This document shows positions 25,403 to 34,493 of a stretch of 64,000 bases of DNA, piece by piece. The DNA comes from Chloroflexota bacterium (GTDB lineage: Bacteria; Chloroflexota; Anaerolineae; Anaerolineales; Villigracilaceae): positions 1 to 64,000 of the forward strand of contig JACRLC010000067.1 of NCBI GenBank assembly GCA_016235425.1, read 5' to 3'. The notes below the pieces were generated by a model. The model did no database searches, was not told the DNA's origin, and saw nothing but the letters and a program-made list of their open reading frames with translations. A program made the translations under genes and the position numbers. Position 1 is the first letter of the stretch. Each line of letters starts with the position of its first letter.

Positions 25403-26386
25403 ATGAACTATCGTCATTTGGGACGCTCAGGGATTCAAGTGAGCGAACTTTCATTCGGCTCGTGGGTCACGTTCAGCAACCAGGCAGACGTGAAAGCCGC
25501 GGCGGACATGATGTCTGCCGCGTATGACGCAGGCGTGAATTTCTTCGATAATGCCGAAGTATATGCGGGCGGCAAGTCGGAGGAAGTAATGGGCGCGGCC
25601 TTGAAAAAGCTCGGCTGGCGGCGGAGTAGTTATCTGGTTTCCACCAAATTTTTCTGGGGTTTGCACGAAGGCGTGAACGAACAGAATACGCTGAATCGCA
25701 AGCGGCTCATCGAAGGCATTCACGGTTCACTCGAAAGACTCCAACTCGATTACGTGGATTTGATCTATTGTCACCGTCCCGACCCAACGACTCCCATCGA
25801 AGAGACCGTTTGGGCGATGCACAACATCATCGAATGGGGAAAAGCCTTGTATTGGGGAACTTCGGAATGGGCGGCTTCCGAGATCGTGCAGGCGATTGAA
25901 TTTGCCGAGCGGCATCACTTGCACAAGCCTGTGATGGAACAGCCGCAATATAACCTGTTCGAGCGGGATCGTTTTTCCGGCGATTATGTGCGTTTTTATA
26001 AGGATTATGGCTACGGTTCCACCACGTGGAGTCCGCTGGCCTCCGGCCTGTTGACTGGAAAATACAAAGGCGGCATCCCGAAAGACAGCCGCGCCGCGCT
26101 GAAAGGTTATGATTGGCTTCATAAACGAATGACCGATCAGAATAGACTTGCGAAGGTCAATGCGTTGGAGTCAGTCGCGAAGGAACTCGATTGCACGCTC
26201 TCACAACTCGCCATTGCATGGTGTTTGAAGAATCCATTTGTCAGCACGGTCATCACCGGCGCGAGCCGCGTGGAACAGGTGCATGAGAATATGAAAGCCG
26301 CGCAAGTTGCGCCGAAGATCACGCCCGAAATTTTGGAACGAATTGATTCGATATTTGGGATCGAGAAAGAAGAAGAAGAGGAATAG
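25403..26386 (+). CDS. Aldo/keto reductase (Kv-beta-like family)
   Basis: A 327-residue NADPH-dependent TIM-barrel oxidoreductase. The catalytic tetrad is visible: Asp and Tyr in [11 protein letters not shown], Lys in STKFFW, His in IYCHRP. The C-terminal [14 protein letters not shown] is the cofactor phosphate loop. The sequence resembles the voltage-gated potassium channel beta subunit / YghZ branch. ATG follows GAGGAGA. Its substrate is not deducible. It is convergent with thyX, with a shared terminator. Confidence 0.9.
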   Translation: MNYRHLGRSGIQVSELSFGSWVTFSNQADVKAAADMMSAAYDAGVNFFDNAEVYAGGKSEEVMGAALKKLGWRRSSYLVSTKFFWGLHEGVNEQNTLNRKRLIEGIHGSLERLQLDYVDLIYCHRPDPTTPIEETVWAMHNIIEWGKALYWGTSEWAASEIVQAIEFAERHHLHKPVMEQPQYNLFERDRFSGDYVRFYKDYGYGSTTWSPLASGLLTGKYKGGIPKDSRAALKGYDWLHKRMTDQNRLAKVNALESVAKELDCTLSQLAIAWCLKNPFVSTVITGASRVEQVHENMKAAQVAPKITPEILERIDSIFGIEKEEEEE

Positions 26387-26390
26387 TAGA

Positions 26391-26421
26391 GAACTCCGAG
26401 TTTTTCAAAAACTCGGAGTTC
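26391..26421. terminator. Bidirectional terminator between the aldo/keto reductase and thyX genes
   Basis: Perfect palindrome GAACTCCGAGTTTTT / AAAAACTCGGAGTTC with A and T tracts in the stem, lying between two convergent stop codons. Confidence 0.75.
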
Positions 26422-26426
26422 TGCTT

Positions 26427-27839
26427 TTACTTCACAAAATATTTTTCTTCCACGTTTTGCCACGGTTCATCGGGGAGTTTCATGTACTTCGTCAACAGCG
26501 GATGCGCGCACGCCATCTCTTCGTACATTTTTTGCGCCACGCGGCGAATTGAATAATGCGCGTTGGCCGCGCTCCGCAATTGACAGAACGCGTACGCCTC
26601 GCGCAAATTGAATTGGGCCAGCACGCGGCGGTTGAATCCGTTGGGGACAACGTACTGTGCGACTTGCGGATTGAAGGCATACAGCTTCTCGAACATCTCT
26701 TCGGCAGATTTCATCGCCGCTTCATACTTTGACCCGAAACCTGCCTCCGTTATCAGACGCGGGGTCGCGTACCCCAGCCGCGTCGTGAGCAGTTGCGGCG
26801 TCTGTGTCATCATGCGGTGACGTTTGAACTCGGCATACGCGCCCTGATCCATGACCAGGTCAAAGGTATACGCCGCGTATTCCAACTCGCGAAGGGGGAC
26901 ATCGTAACGGCCCAGCCGCCCAAGCAGGGACTCGGCTAGTTGGGTGAGTTCCGCTTCCTTGAGCGAGATGATGTAATCGAGCGCCTCTGCGTATGTCATC
27001 TCGCCGAAGCGATACAATGCCGCGGCCAGTACTTTCTTTTCACCATCCTTGTCGAAATCCATCAGCGTACACCATTCCGATTTGCGATTTACGATTTGCG
27101 ATTTGCGATTGGCGAATTCCAAGGTTGTTTCGATGAGATACGGAACCGCATCCGCATATTTGACCAATGTGGGCACTTCGCTTTTGGCGGTGGCTTTTAC
27201 CTGTTCCCCAATTTCACGGACTTCCGCCAGCGGGTGAGATAACATCTTGCGAATGGCATTTTCCAAAACGCGCGCGTTGGCGGTCATGCCCACGTTGGCA
27301 TTGGCGGCGGCAGGCAGGATGAAACGGCACGTGTCCACGTATTGCGAGCGGATGCGGCGGTCATAGCCCTCGTCGCTTTCGTTTTCGCGGCGCGGGGAGC
27401 GCTGTAGGACGAGATTCTTTACAGGGTCCAGCGACTCGGCATAAGTCCTGAAAAGGAAACGGATGGTTTTGATGTATTCATCGCGGAGCGGATGTCCCGC
27501 TTCGCGCAATTCGGGCGGGATGGTGAAGTCATCGGGTCCCCATTTTTGATAACGGGTTGATTTTTCCGTGTACGACGCCAGGCGGTTGCCTTCGATGCTT
27601 TCAATCGCGATGCGCGAGACGTTCTCGAAAGCGATGTGCAAAACTGCGTGTTCCGCGACGGATGCATGTCCGTATCCCACCACCCATTTCTCGTGAAATT
27701 TTGCGGACTTTTCATCGCTTAGTTCTGCGGCGATCTCGCGAAAGGATTCGGGCGCGCGTGATGTCTTTGCGAAGGCAACGGCGATGGTTTCAGGGCTGAG
27801 GGCGCGCGGGGAAAGTAAATAGATGTCGCGGTTGGGCAT
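26427..27839 (-). CDS. thyX: Two-module ThyX-family flavin-dependent thymidylate synthase
   Basis: A 470-residue protein, about twice the size of a standard ThyX. Both halves look ThyX-like: the first has FENVSRIAIESIEGNRLASYTEKSTRYQ, the second FKRHRMMTQTPQLLTTRL, corresponding to the RHRxxSxxxxSxR motif with the first Ser as Thr. ThyX methylates dUMP to dTMP using FAD, NADPH and methylenetetrahydrofolate. Long forms of this type exist in Chloroflexota and some other phyla. A heptamer repeat (27077-27112) encodes NRKSQIVNRKSE between the modules. ATG follows GGAGA. Confidence 0.8.
   Translation of the reverse strand: MPNRDIYLLSPRALSPETIAVAFAKTSRAPESFREIAAELSDEKSAKFHEKWVVGYGHASVAEHAVLHIAFENVSRIAIESIEGNRLASYTEKSTRYQKWGPDDFTIPPELREAGHPLRDEYIKTIRFLFRTYAESLDPVKNLVLQRSPRRENESDEGYDRRIRSQYVDTCRFILPAAANANVGMTANARVLENAIRKMLSHPLAEVREIGEQVKATAKSEVPTLVKYADAVPYLIETTLEFANRKSQIVNRKSEWCTLMDFDKDGEKKVLAAALYRFGEMTYAEALDYIISLKEAELTQLAESLLGRLGRYDVPLRELEYAAYTFDLVMDQGAYAEFKRHRMMTQTPQLLTTRLGYATPRLITEAGFGSKYEAAMKSAEEMFEKLYAFNPQVAQYVVPNGFNRRVLAQFNLREAYAFCQLRSAANAHYSIRRVAQKMYEEMACAHPLLTKYMKLPDEPWQNVEEKYFVK
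27077..27112. repeat. Heptamer repeat inside thyX
   Basis: Tandem GATTTGC/GATTTAC heptamers, read on the minus strand as NRKSQIVNRKSE. Same family as 12017 and 36455. Confidence 0.7.
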
Positions 27840-28005
27840 GGGAATCTCCAGTAATTATTTCGCGCTGCGAAGTCCCAGTGTTCTTCTGGGGAGCGGAGAG
27901 AGACGGTGTTCTTCCGTCGAACGCAGTCGAAGCGCAGGTGACATGCGAATTTAGATTTTACTTGAGACACATCCTTCGACTTCCGCTTCGACTTACACTC
28001 AGCGT

Positions 28006-28043
28006 CCGCTCACCTGTGCCTGCGCTTCAGGTGCAGGCAGGAC
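28006..28043. repeat. 38-bp hairpin repeat, second copy
   Basis: Inverse of the repeat at 22498 with a single base difference. It lies just downstream of the HIT gene stop. Confidence 0.75.
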
Positions 28044-28052
28044 GAAGTTTAT

Positions 28053-28397
28053 CTATCCCATCGGATGCCTCATGTAGCCGCCGCCGAGCAGGTGAAGGTG
28101 CAGGTGGAAAATCATCTGCCCGGCGTTGGGGCCGGTATTGACGATGAGACGGTATCCGCCTTCGGCGATCTCTTCCTGCGCGGCGAGTTGGCTCGCAACG
28201 CTGAACAGATGACCGGCCAGCGCTTCATCCTCGACCTCGAGGCTGTTGACCGATTCGATATGCTTGTTCGGCACAATGAGGATGTGCGTCGGTGCGGCGG
28301 GGTGGATATCGCGAAAAGCGGTTACTTGTTCATCGCGGTAGACGATGGTGGCATTGGCTTCGTTGTTGACGATCTTGCAAAAGATACAGTTGGACAT
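28053..28397 (-). CDS. HIT-family nucleotide hydrolase
   Basis: A 114-residue HIT protein with the zinc-finger-like start CIFCKIV and the histidine triad HLHLHLL (QMIFHLHLHLLGG). These proteins hydrolyse AMP-lysine, AMP-NH2 or related nucleotide conjugates. The frame opens further upstream into the neighbouring gene, but homology starts at MSNCIF (28397). It follows the deacetylase-like gene by 37 bases. Confidence 0.92.
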   Translation of the reverse strand: MSNCIFCKIVNNEANATIVYRDEQVTAFRDIHPAAPTHILIVPNKHIESVNSLEVEDEALAGHLFSVASQLAAQEEIAEGGYRLIVNTGPNAGQMIFHLHLHLLGGGYMRHPMG

Positions 28398-28434
28398 GTT
28401 GTAATACACCCTGAGAAGCAATGTGATGAGTCGT

Positions 28435-29574
28435 CTAAGGAACGCCGGCAGGAATTGGACCATACGTCGGCGCGCAGACGATATCGTAGTAATCCATCTC
28501 GATGGCTTTATGTTCTTGGGCATAGGCTTCGGCTTCTTTTCCGGTGATGCGGACGATGTCCAGCGCGTCGATTACCTGATGCGGCCAGTAGCGCGGCAGG
28601 GTCAACAGCGGATCGTTGATCTCTCCTTCCGGCCTGTAGGCAGGGCGGCCCGGGTCTTCCTTGTTGGCAAGAGGAATCCAGTTGAACATCACCGGTCCGC
28701 GCGAGTTCATGGTGAATCCAAGCCTGTAGCCCAGGTCGCGTGCCATTTCGACCGGTCTCATGCCAAATCCGCCGCCGGGCCAAACGATGGCTATGGGCGT
28801 TTTGTTGTATCTCTCCTCGAACGCGGTGATGGAACCCTGCAGTTCGCGTGTGACCACAGCCTTGGGCGACTCGTCGCTCAAGTATGAGCCGACCATCACG
28901 CCTTGTGATTGATGATCCACCCAGCCTTCATTTTCGAGCGCGATGTTTTCCTGCCAGGCGGCCTCGAGGGTATCCGGCTGGCTTGTCCAGCCATTGACTA
29001 CGGGCCAGCCCCAATCCTCCCAGTATTGACGGAAATTTTTATCGAAGTTTTCACCGCTCTGGCGGTCATCCTGAACGATGACCACTGACCGCGCAGGGAT
29101 CATTGCATTCGTCTCCAGAAAATCGGCGAGTTGCTTTGTGTTGATGGCTTCAAAGCCCTGGTCTTTCAGGTGCTGCATGATGCGGTTGAAATCGATCACG
29201 TTCACCCCATCCGGGGCTTCGGGTTTTCCCTTGAAGATGCCGTGGAACATGACGATTATTACAATCGTTCCGGGGGCGGCGTTGTTTGGGTCCCATTTGG
29301 CTTTGATGTACTGGCACGAGTCCCGGATGTATGTGTGGGGAGTATCAAATACATTCAAGGAAGCCGATTGAAATAAGCGCGGCAGTGCCGGCGGGGTGCG
29401 CTGTGCCTGCTCTGTCAGGGCAGGCGATTGCGCGGACGTCAGTTCATTGGTTGGATTAACGGTCCCAGCGATGGGGGAGGGTGCAAGTGGTTGGCAGGAT
29501 GCCAGGAAAACGCCAAGTAAACAGGCGGAGATGATTCGATGTAGGAGCTGTGTAGATTTGGTTTGTCGTAACAT
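28435..29574 (-). CDS. Polysaccharide deacetylase-like lipoprotein, metal ligands lost
   Basis: A ~379-residue lipoprotein (FLASC lipobox) with the NodB-type carbohydrate esterase fold, paralogous to the next gene (shared blocks MFHGI, FEAINTKQLADFLETNA, EDWGWPVVNGW, IAIVWPGGGFGMRPVEMARDLGYRLGFT). Where the paralogue has TYDDRH and HGVIH, this protein has VQDDRQ and QGVMV, so both His metal ligands are missing. It is probably a catalytically inactive, glycan-binding paralogue. Start chosen at ATG 29574 to fit the signal peptide; ATG 29583 is an alternative. Confidence 0.75.
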   Translation of the reverse strand: MLRQTKSTQLLHRIISACLLGVFLASCQPLAPSPIAGTVNPTNELTSAQSPALTEQAQRTPPALPRLFQSASLNVFDTPHTYIRDSCQYIKAKWDPNNAAPGTIVIIVMFHGIFKGKPEAPDGVNVIDFNRIMQHLKDQGFEAINTKQLADFLETNAMIPARSVVIVQDDRQSGENFDKNFRQYWEDWGWPVVNGWTSQPDTLEAAWQENIALENEGWVDHQSQGVMVGSYLSDESPKAVVTRELQGSITAFEERYNKTPIAIVWPGGGFGMRPVEMARDLGYRLGFTMNSRGPVMFNWIPLANKEDPGRPAYRPEGEINDPLLTLPRYWPHQVIDALDIVRITGKEAEAYAQEHKAIEMDYYDIVCAPTYGPIPAGVP

Positions 29575-29668
29575 GATATACATTGTATCTAAAAAACAGT
29601 CTTGCAGATTAATTGTTTGTAATGACAGATGACAGTCACTTTGTTTCAGAGATGATATGTGTAACAAA

Positions 29669-29695
29669 ACAGGGTGACATGACCCGTCACCCTGT
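29669..29695 (-). terminator. Terminator after the second deacetylase gene
   Basis: Stem ACAGGGTGAC / GTCACCCTGT with a 7-nt loop, followed on the minus strand by TTTTG, 23 bases past the stop at 29718. Confidence 0.7.
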
Positions 29696-29717
29696 GGGGT
29701 TGAAAAATTCGGTTATG

Positions 29718-30869
29718 CTACGGCGCGGCTGGCAGCGTTCCATAAGCCGGCGCGCAAACGATGTCATAGTATTCGAGTTCGACGGCTTTGTTCTGTTCAG
29801 CGTATGCCGCGGCTTCATTGCCAACGGTGCGGATCGCATCCAATTCCGAGAGAGCTTGTGCCGGCCAGTAGCGCGGCAGAGTGAGACGCGGATCATTGGA
29901 CGGGCCTTCGGGAATCCAGGTGGGGCGTCTCGGATCTTCGGTATCTGCAAGCGGGACCCAATTGAACATGATCGGCCCGCGCGGGTTGACGGTGAATCCC
30001 ACGCGGTAACCGACCGAGCGCGCCACTTCGACCCCGCGCGGGGTGAAGCCGCCGCCGGGCCAGACGTAGGCGATGGGAGTCTTTCCGAAATATTTCTGGA
30101 TATTATCAATCGATCCTTGAAGTTCGCCGTAGATGAAATCATCCGTCGAACCGGGAACGATGTTGATGTTGTGGATGACGCCATGCGCTTCGTAGTCCAC
30201 CCAGCCTTCGGCAGAGAGATTGACGTTTTCCTGGAGGAACTGGTCATCGCCGCCAAATGCGCTGATCCAGCCATTGATCACGGGCCAGCCCCACTCTTCG
30301 TAATAGGGGCGGAAGTGCTCAAAGGCTTCGGCGGTATGACGGTCGTCGTAGGTGAGCACAACCGAGCGTTGCGGGATGCGTGCGTTGGCGTCCAAAAAGT
30401 CCGCAAGCTGGGTGGCGTTGATCGCTTCGAAGCCAAGCTCCTTGAGGCTGTTCATCAATTTTTCGAAATCCTGGACGGTGATGTCGTTCACGTCATCAGC
30501 CGCGCCTTTGTTGATGCCATGAAACATGATGACCATGACAATGGTCCCCGGCGCGGCGTTGTTTGGATCCCATTTGGCTTTGAGGTACTGGCACGAATCC
30601 GAAATATAAGTGTGAGGCGTATCTGGCGATTGTAGATAAGCTGTTTGATACGCGGCGGGAAGCGCGGGCGGTGTGCGCGGCGCGGCGGCTGTGGGGATGG
30701 GAGTATCCGTCGGCGCGGGTGTTTGGGTGGGCAGGCTGACCTGGGCGAAGGCGGTCTCGAAGGCCGCGGTCATTGCGATGTCGGGGGAAACGGTAACAGG
30801 CTTGGGCTGGCAGGATGCCAATAAAATGGCGGGCAGGATCGAGGTCAGAATGAAGCGGGTTTTAATCAT
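29718..30869 (-). CDS. Polysaccharide deacetylase family lipoprotein
   Basis: A 383-residue lipoprotein (LLASC lipobox, signal from residue 1) with a NodB-like domain: IMFHGIN, VVLTYDDRH (catalytic and metal Asp) and HGVIHN (HxxxH metal ligands), then VWPGGGFTPRGVEVARSVGYR. NodB enzymes remove acetyl groups from N-acetylglucosamine polymers at the cell surface. It appears to be the active member of the tandem pair. Two stretches differ from classical NodB proteins, so the substrate is open. Confidence 0.8.
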   Translation of the reverse strand: MIKTRFILTSILPAILLASCQPKPVTVSPDIAMTAAFETAFAQVSLPTQTPAPTDTPIPTAAAPRTPPALPAAYQTAYLQSPDTPHTYISDSCQYLKAKWDPNNAAPGTIVMVIMFHGINKGAADDVNDITVQDFEKLMNSLKELGFEAINATQLADFLDANARIPQRSVVLTYDDRHTAEAFEHFRPYYEEWGWPVINGWISAFGGDDQFLQENVNLSAEGWVDYEAHGVIHNINIVPGSTDDFIYGELQGSIDNIQKYFGKTPIAYVWPGGGFTPRGVEVARSVGYRVGFTVNPRGPIMFNWVPLADTEDPRRPTWIPEGPSNDPRLTLPRYWPAQALSELDAIRTVGNEAAAYAEQNKAVELEYYDIVCAPAYGTLPAAP

Positions 30870-30890
30870 GCGCTGTATTCTACCTGAAAA

Positions 30891-30923
30891 ACGTGACAGT
30901 CACCTTCAAGGTGACTGTCACGT
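30891..30923 (-). terminator. Terminator of the inositol-phosphate synthase gene
   Basis: 16-bp perfect stem ACGTGACAGTCACCTT with its inverse, followed on the minus strand by TTTTT, 3 bases beyond the ino1 stop. Confidence 0.85.
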
Positions 30924-30926
30924 CGC

Positions 30927-32012
30927 TTACTCATTTGATTTGCCTGCAATGAAGTCCTCCACTTTTTCGCGGCAGACGCTGTCGCGGAATTGTTTGGGAG
31001 GCGTCTTGAAGAAGTAGGAGGACGGGCCGACGATCGGGCCGCTGAGTTTTCTGTCGAGGGCGATCTTGGCGCAACGGATGGCGTCTATCATCACACCCGC
31101 GGAGTTGGGACTATCCCATACTTCGAGTTTGACTTCGGCATTGAGCGGCACGTTCCCAAAGGTGGTTCCTTCCATGCGAATGTAGCACCACTTGCGGTCG
31201 GTGAGCCAGGGGACGTGATCGCTGGGGCCGACGTGGACGTTGTCCGCGCCGAGGTCGTAGGGGATCATGCTGGTGACAGCGTTGGTCTTGGAGATCTTTT
31301 TGGATTCAAGACGCTCGCGTTCGAGCATGTTGAGGAAGTCGGTATTGCCGCCGAAGTTGAGCTGGTAGGTGCGGTCAATGCGGACGCCGCGATCCACGAA
31401 GAGGGTGGTGAGGACGCGGTGCAGGATCGTCGCGCCGACCTGTGACTTGATGTCGTCGCCGAGGATGGGCAGGCCGGCGTCTCTGAAGCGCTTGCCCCAA
31501 TATTCGGAGGAGGCGATGAAAACCGGGATGCCGTTGACGAAGGCGCATCCGGCTTCGAGGCATTGTTCCACGTACCATTTGGTCGCCATCTCGGAACCGA
31601 CCGGCAGGAAGTTGACGACCACGTCGGTCTTGGTTTCCTTGAGCAGTTTGACGATGTCCGCGGTGGGGCCGGGGGCCTTTTTGATCATGCCGCTGAGGTA
31701 TTTGCCGAGGCCGTCGTGGGTCATGCCGCGTACGACGGGAACGTTGAGTTTGGGAACGTCTGCAAATTTGTAGGTGTTATTCGGTTCGGCGAAGATTGCT
31801 TCCGAGAGGTCCTTGCCCACCTTGGTCACGTTGATATCGATGCCGAGGGTGAATTCGATGTCGCGGATGTGATAACCGCCCACGCGAGGGTGCATCACGC
31901 CGGGGACGACGGCGTCGTCGGCTGTGTTCTTGTAGAATTGGATGCCCTGCACGAGCGAGGACGCGCAATTTCCCACGCCGATGATGGCGACGCGTACTTT
32001 TTTAGCTGCCAT
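30927..32012 (-). CDS. ino1: myo-Inositol-1-phosphate synthase
   Basis: A 361-residue INO1-type enzyme converting glucose 6-phosphate to inositol 3-phosphate with NAD+ as internal redox cofactor. The N-terminal NAD-binding loop is [44 protein letters not shown] and [12 protein letters not shown]-type blocks are present. Length and pattern match the prokaryotic (actinobacterial and Chloroflexota) branch. It would feed inositol phospholipids or compatible solutes. It is followed by its own terminator. Confidence 0.93.
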   Translation of the reverse strand: MAAKKVRVAIIGVGNCASSLVQGIQFYKNTADDAVVPGVMHPRVGGYHIRDIEFTLGIDINVTKVGKDLSEAIFAEPNNTYKFADVPKLNVPVVRGMTHDGLGKYLSGMIKKAPGPTADIVKLLKETKTDVVVNFLPVGSEMATKWYVEQCLEAGCAFVNGIPVFIASSEYWGKRFRDAGLPILGDDIKSQVGATILHRVLTTLFVDRGVRIDRTYQLNFGGNTDFLNMLERERLESKKISKTNAVTSMIPYDLGADNVHVGPSDHVPWLTDRKWCYIRMEGTTFGNVPLNAEVKLEVWDSPNSAGVMIDAIRCAKIALDRKLSGPIVGPSSYFFKTPPKQFRDSVCREKVEDFIAGKSNE

Positions 32013-32131
32013 GAAGTCTGTCTCCTTGATCTGGGTTTACAGTTTTGATTTTAATTTTTGTATGCAATTGATATTCTTCAAGCCCAAGTCCTGACAGGCC
32101 TGTGAAGTATAATCTTACCGCAGGGTTAACT

Positions 32132-33382
32132 ATGGCCTCCGACCGCATTAATCGTCTTCTTGAAGTCTCACGTGGTTTGAGCGCCGCGGGGGACATGGAA
32201 AAATATCTGCAATCCATTCTTTCAGCCGCCACCGAATTGACCGGCAGTGAGACCGCGTCCATTTTGGAATTCGACGAGGCGGCCAGGGAATTGCGATTTT
32301 CCGTCGTGCCGTGGTTTCACCGCGATGCGATCCAGGGCGTAAAGGTTCCGCTGGATGGAAGCGCCGCTGGCTGGGTGTTTATGCAGGGCAAACCGGTAAT
32401 CATCAATGACGTGGGCGTGGACGCGCGTCATTTTCGCACGATTGATCTTTTGAGCAAATTCACGACGAAGTCTCTTTTGGGCGTACCCATGCTTTTGCAC
32501 GGGACGCCCATCGGTGTGTTCGAAGCGCTCAATAAGGCAAACAGCGCACATTATACCGAGGAAGATGTCACAATTCTAGAGACGCTTGCTTCGCTGGCAT
32601 CTGCGGCTTTGCAGGCCGACCGCCTCGAAAGAAGGCTTCAAGGCTCCGCGAGCGAGATCACGGAGTTGGATCGTCTAAAGAGCGAATTCATTGCCATCAC
32701 TTCGCACGAACTTCGCACGCCGCTGGGATTGATCCTCGGCCACGCCACGTTCCTGCGCGAAATGCTGGGCAAGGATTACCACGAGCAGTTGGACGCCATC
32801 ATCCGTAACGCCGCGCGGCTGAAAGAGATCATCGAAAGCCTTTCGAGCGTGGATAACTACCAGAGCGGCGTGGCGCGCTTGCGGCAACGGAAGGTCTCGA
32901 TGGCGCGCATTGTGGAAGATGTGCTGGCATCGTTCCAGTCAATGGCGGATGAAAAGGGTGTGAAGCTCAAAATGGATTTGAGCAAGCACGACCTGCTCGT
33001 GGATGCGGACGGGAGCAAGATCGCGATTGCATTGAGCAACCTCATCAAGAATGCCATCATGTTCACAGATAAGGGCGGGCAGGTGCTGGTCAAGGCCGAG
33101 CTTTCTCCGGGCTATGTCAAGGTTTCGGTGATCGATAACGGCCTCGGCATCCCGGCGCATGACCTGCCGCGTGTCTTCGAGCGATTCTTCCAGGTCGAGT
33201 CGCATCTCACGCGGCGGCATGGCGGCATGGGGCTGGGACTCTCGGTTGCCAAGGTGATGATCGAAATGCACGGCGGGCGCATCTGGGTTGAAAGCGTGGA
33301 AGGCAAGGGCAGTAACTTCACCTTCCTTTTGCCGGTCGATTTGCAATCTGCCGCGCAGGCTGAACAGCCATTCCATTTTTGA
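32132..33382 (+). CDS. GAF-domain sensor histidine kinase
   Basis: A ~416-residue soluble kinase: GAF domain (about residues 15-165), a HisKA dimerisation helix with the phospho-acceptor in SHELRTPLG (His near residue 191) and a HATPase domain with N box (NLIKNAIMF), G1 (DNGLGIP) and G2 (GGMGLGLSVAK). No membrane segment and no adjacent response regulator. The frame is open from GTG 32102, but a TATAAT hexamer at 32108 suggests that transcription starts after it, so ATG 32132 was preferred. Confidence 0.87.
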   Translation: MASDRINRLLEVSRGLSAAGDMEKYLQSILSAATELTGSETASILEFDEAARELRFSVVPWFHRDAIQGVKVPLDGSAAGWVFMQGKPVIINDVGVDARHFRTIDLLSKFTTKSLLGVPMLLHGTPIGVFEALNKANSAHYTEEDVTILETLASLASAALQADRLERRLQGSASEITELDRLKSEFIAITSHELRTPLGLILGHATFLREMLGKDYHEQLDAIIRNAARLKEIIESLSSVDNYQSGVARLRQRKVSMARIVEDVLASFQSMADEKGVKLKMDLSKHDLLVDADGSKIAIALSNLIKNAIMFTDKGGQVLVKAELSPGYVKVSVIDNGLGIPAHDLPRVFERFFQVESHLTRRHGGMGLGLSVAKVMIEMHGGRIWVESVEGKGSNFTFLLPVDLQSAAQAEQPFHF

Positions 33383-33424
33383 GCCGGGATCATCCCGCAG
33401 TTCGACTGCCGGATTAAGATTTAG

Positions 33425-34426
33425 ATGAAACCCACCTTCGTTATTGCCGGAAAATTAAATCGCGAATATCTCCTGCCTCCCAGTGGACAGCCCGTGCTTG
33501 ATTCACCGGGCGGCAGTTTGTTGTATGCCGTGGGAGGGCTGGCCGTTTGGGATTCGGGTGCGGGGTTGCTGGCGCGTGTGGGCAGGGATTATCCGGGCGC
33601 GTGGATTGATAATTTTCAAGAACGCGGTTTCGACGTGCACGGCATTCGTATCCAAGATGATGCTGCGGACATGCGTTCGTTCATCGCATACACCGACAAG
33701 CACGAGCGCAGTCAGAGCAGTCCCGTTTCGCACTTTGCCCGCCGCGGTCTCACCTTCCCCAAGTCCCTGCTCGGATACCAGCCTCCCGACCCGCGCGAAG
33801 ACCCGCGCAAAATGGACCCGCTCGCGCCGTCCGCGCTCGACGTTCCAAAGGAATATCGGGACGCTCCTGCCGTGCACATCTGCCCTTTGGACTTTACCAG
33901 CCAAAGCCAGTTGATCAACGTCTTCAAAGGCGGTTCAAACCTGACCATCAGCCTGGACCCCGCTCCGAATTACATGACCCCCACCTTTTGGCGTGACCTG
34001 CGGATCGTCCTGCAGGGAGTCACTTGCTTCCAGCCCTCAGAGGATGAACTGCGCGCCCTCTTCTGGGGCGAGACTCACGACCTGTGGGACATGGCACAGA
34101 AGGTCAGCGAATTTGGCCCGCGCTTCGTCGTGATCAAACGCGGCTTGAACGGACAGTATCTTTACGACGCCGCGGGGAAACATCGCTACGAGATTCCCGC
34201 GTACCCCTCACGCTTTGCCGATCCCACCGGCGCAGGTGACGCGTTTGCAGGTGGTTTCCTCGCAGGCTACAACAAAACCAACGATCCATTGCAAGCCGCG
34301 CTGTATGGAAGCGTCTCCGCTTCGTTGAAGGTGGAGGGAAGCGGCCCATTCTATCCGCTCGATGTCATGCCCGGCCTGGCAGATGCGCGATTGCGCGCGT
34401 TGAAGGAGTTGTCGCGCGAGGTGTGA
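33425..34426 (+). CDS. PfkB-family sugar/nucleoside kinase
   Basis: A 333-residue ribokinase-like protein with the C-terminal PfkB signature and catalytic Asp in DPTGAGDAFAGGFLAGY. The N-terminal part starts FVIAGKLNREYLLP and has the family glycine pair. It phosphorylates a sugar or nucleoside of unknown identity. It lies just downstream of the histidine kinase and upstream of the M20 peptidase. Confidence 0.85.
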   Translation: MKPTFVIAGKLNREYLLPPSGQPVLDSPGGSLLYAVGGLAVWDSGAGLLARVGRDYPGAWIDNFQERGFDVHGIRIQDDAADMRSFIAYTDKHERSQSSPVSHFARRGLTFPKSLLGYQPPDPREDPRKMDPLAPSALDVPKEYRDAPAVHICPLDFTSQSQLINVFKGGSNLTISLDPAPNYMTPTFWRDLRIVLQGVTCFQPSEDELRALFWGETHDLWDMAQKVSEFGPRFVVIKRGLNGQYLYDAAGKHRYEIPAYPSRFADPTGAGDAFAGGFLAGYNKTNDPLQAALYGSVSASLKVEGSGPFYPLDVMPGLADARLRALKELSREV

Positions 34427-34493
34427 TGCGCGTTGAGTGTTTCGTTTGCCTGCGTGTTTACTTGTGTGCCTGTTTCCCTGTATACTTCATTCT

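Noticed and set aside
32108-32113. Start of the histidine kinase at GTG 32102
   Set aside because: A TATAAT hexamer lies inside the first codons of that frame, making it more likely promoter than coding; ATG 32132 fits the GAF domain start. The -35 is weak, so this remains uncertain.
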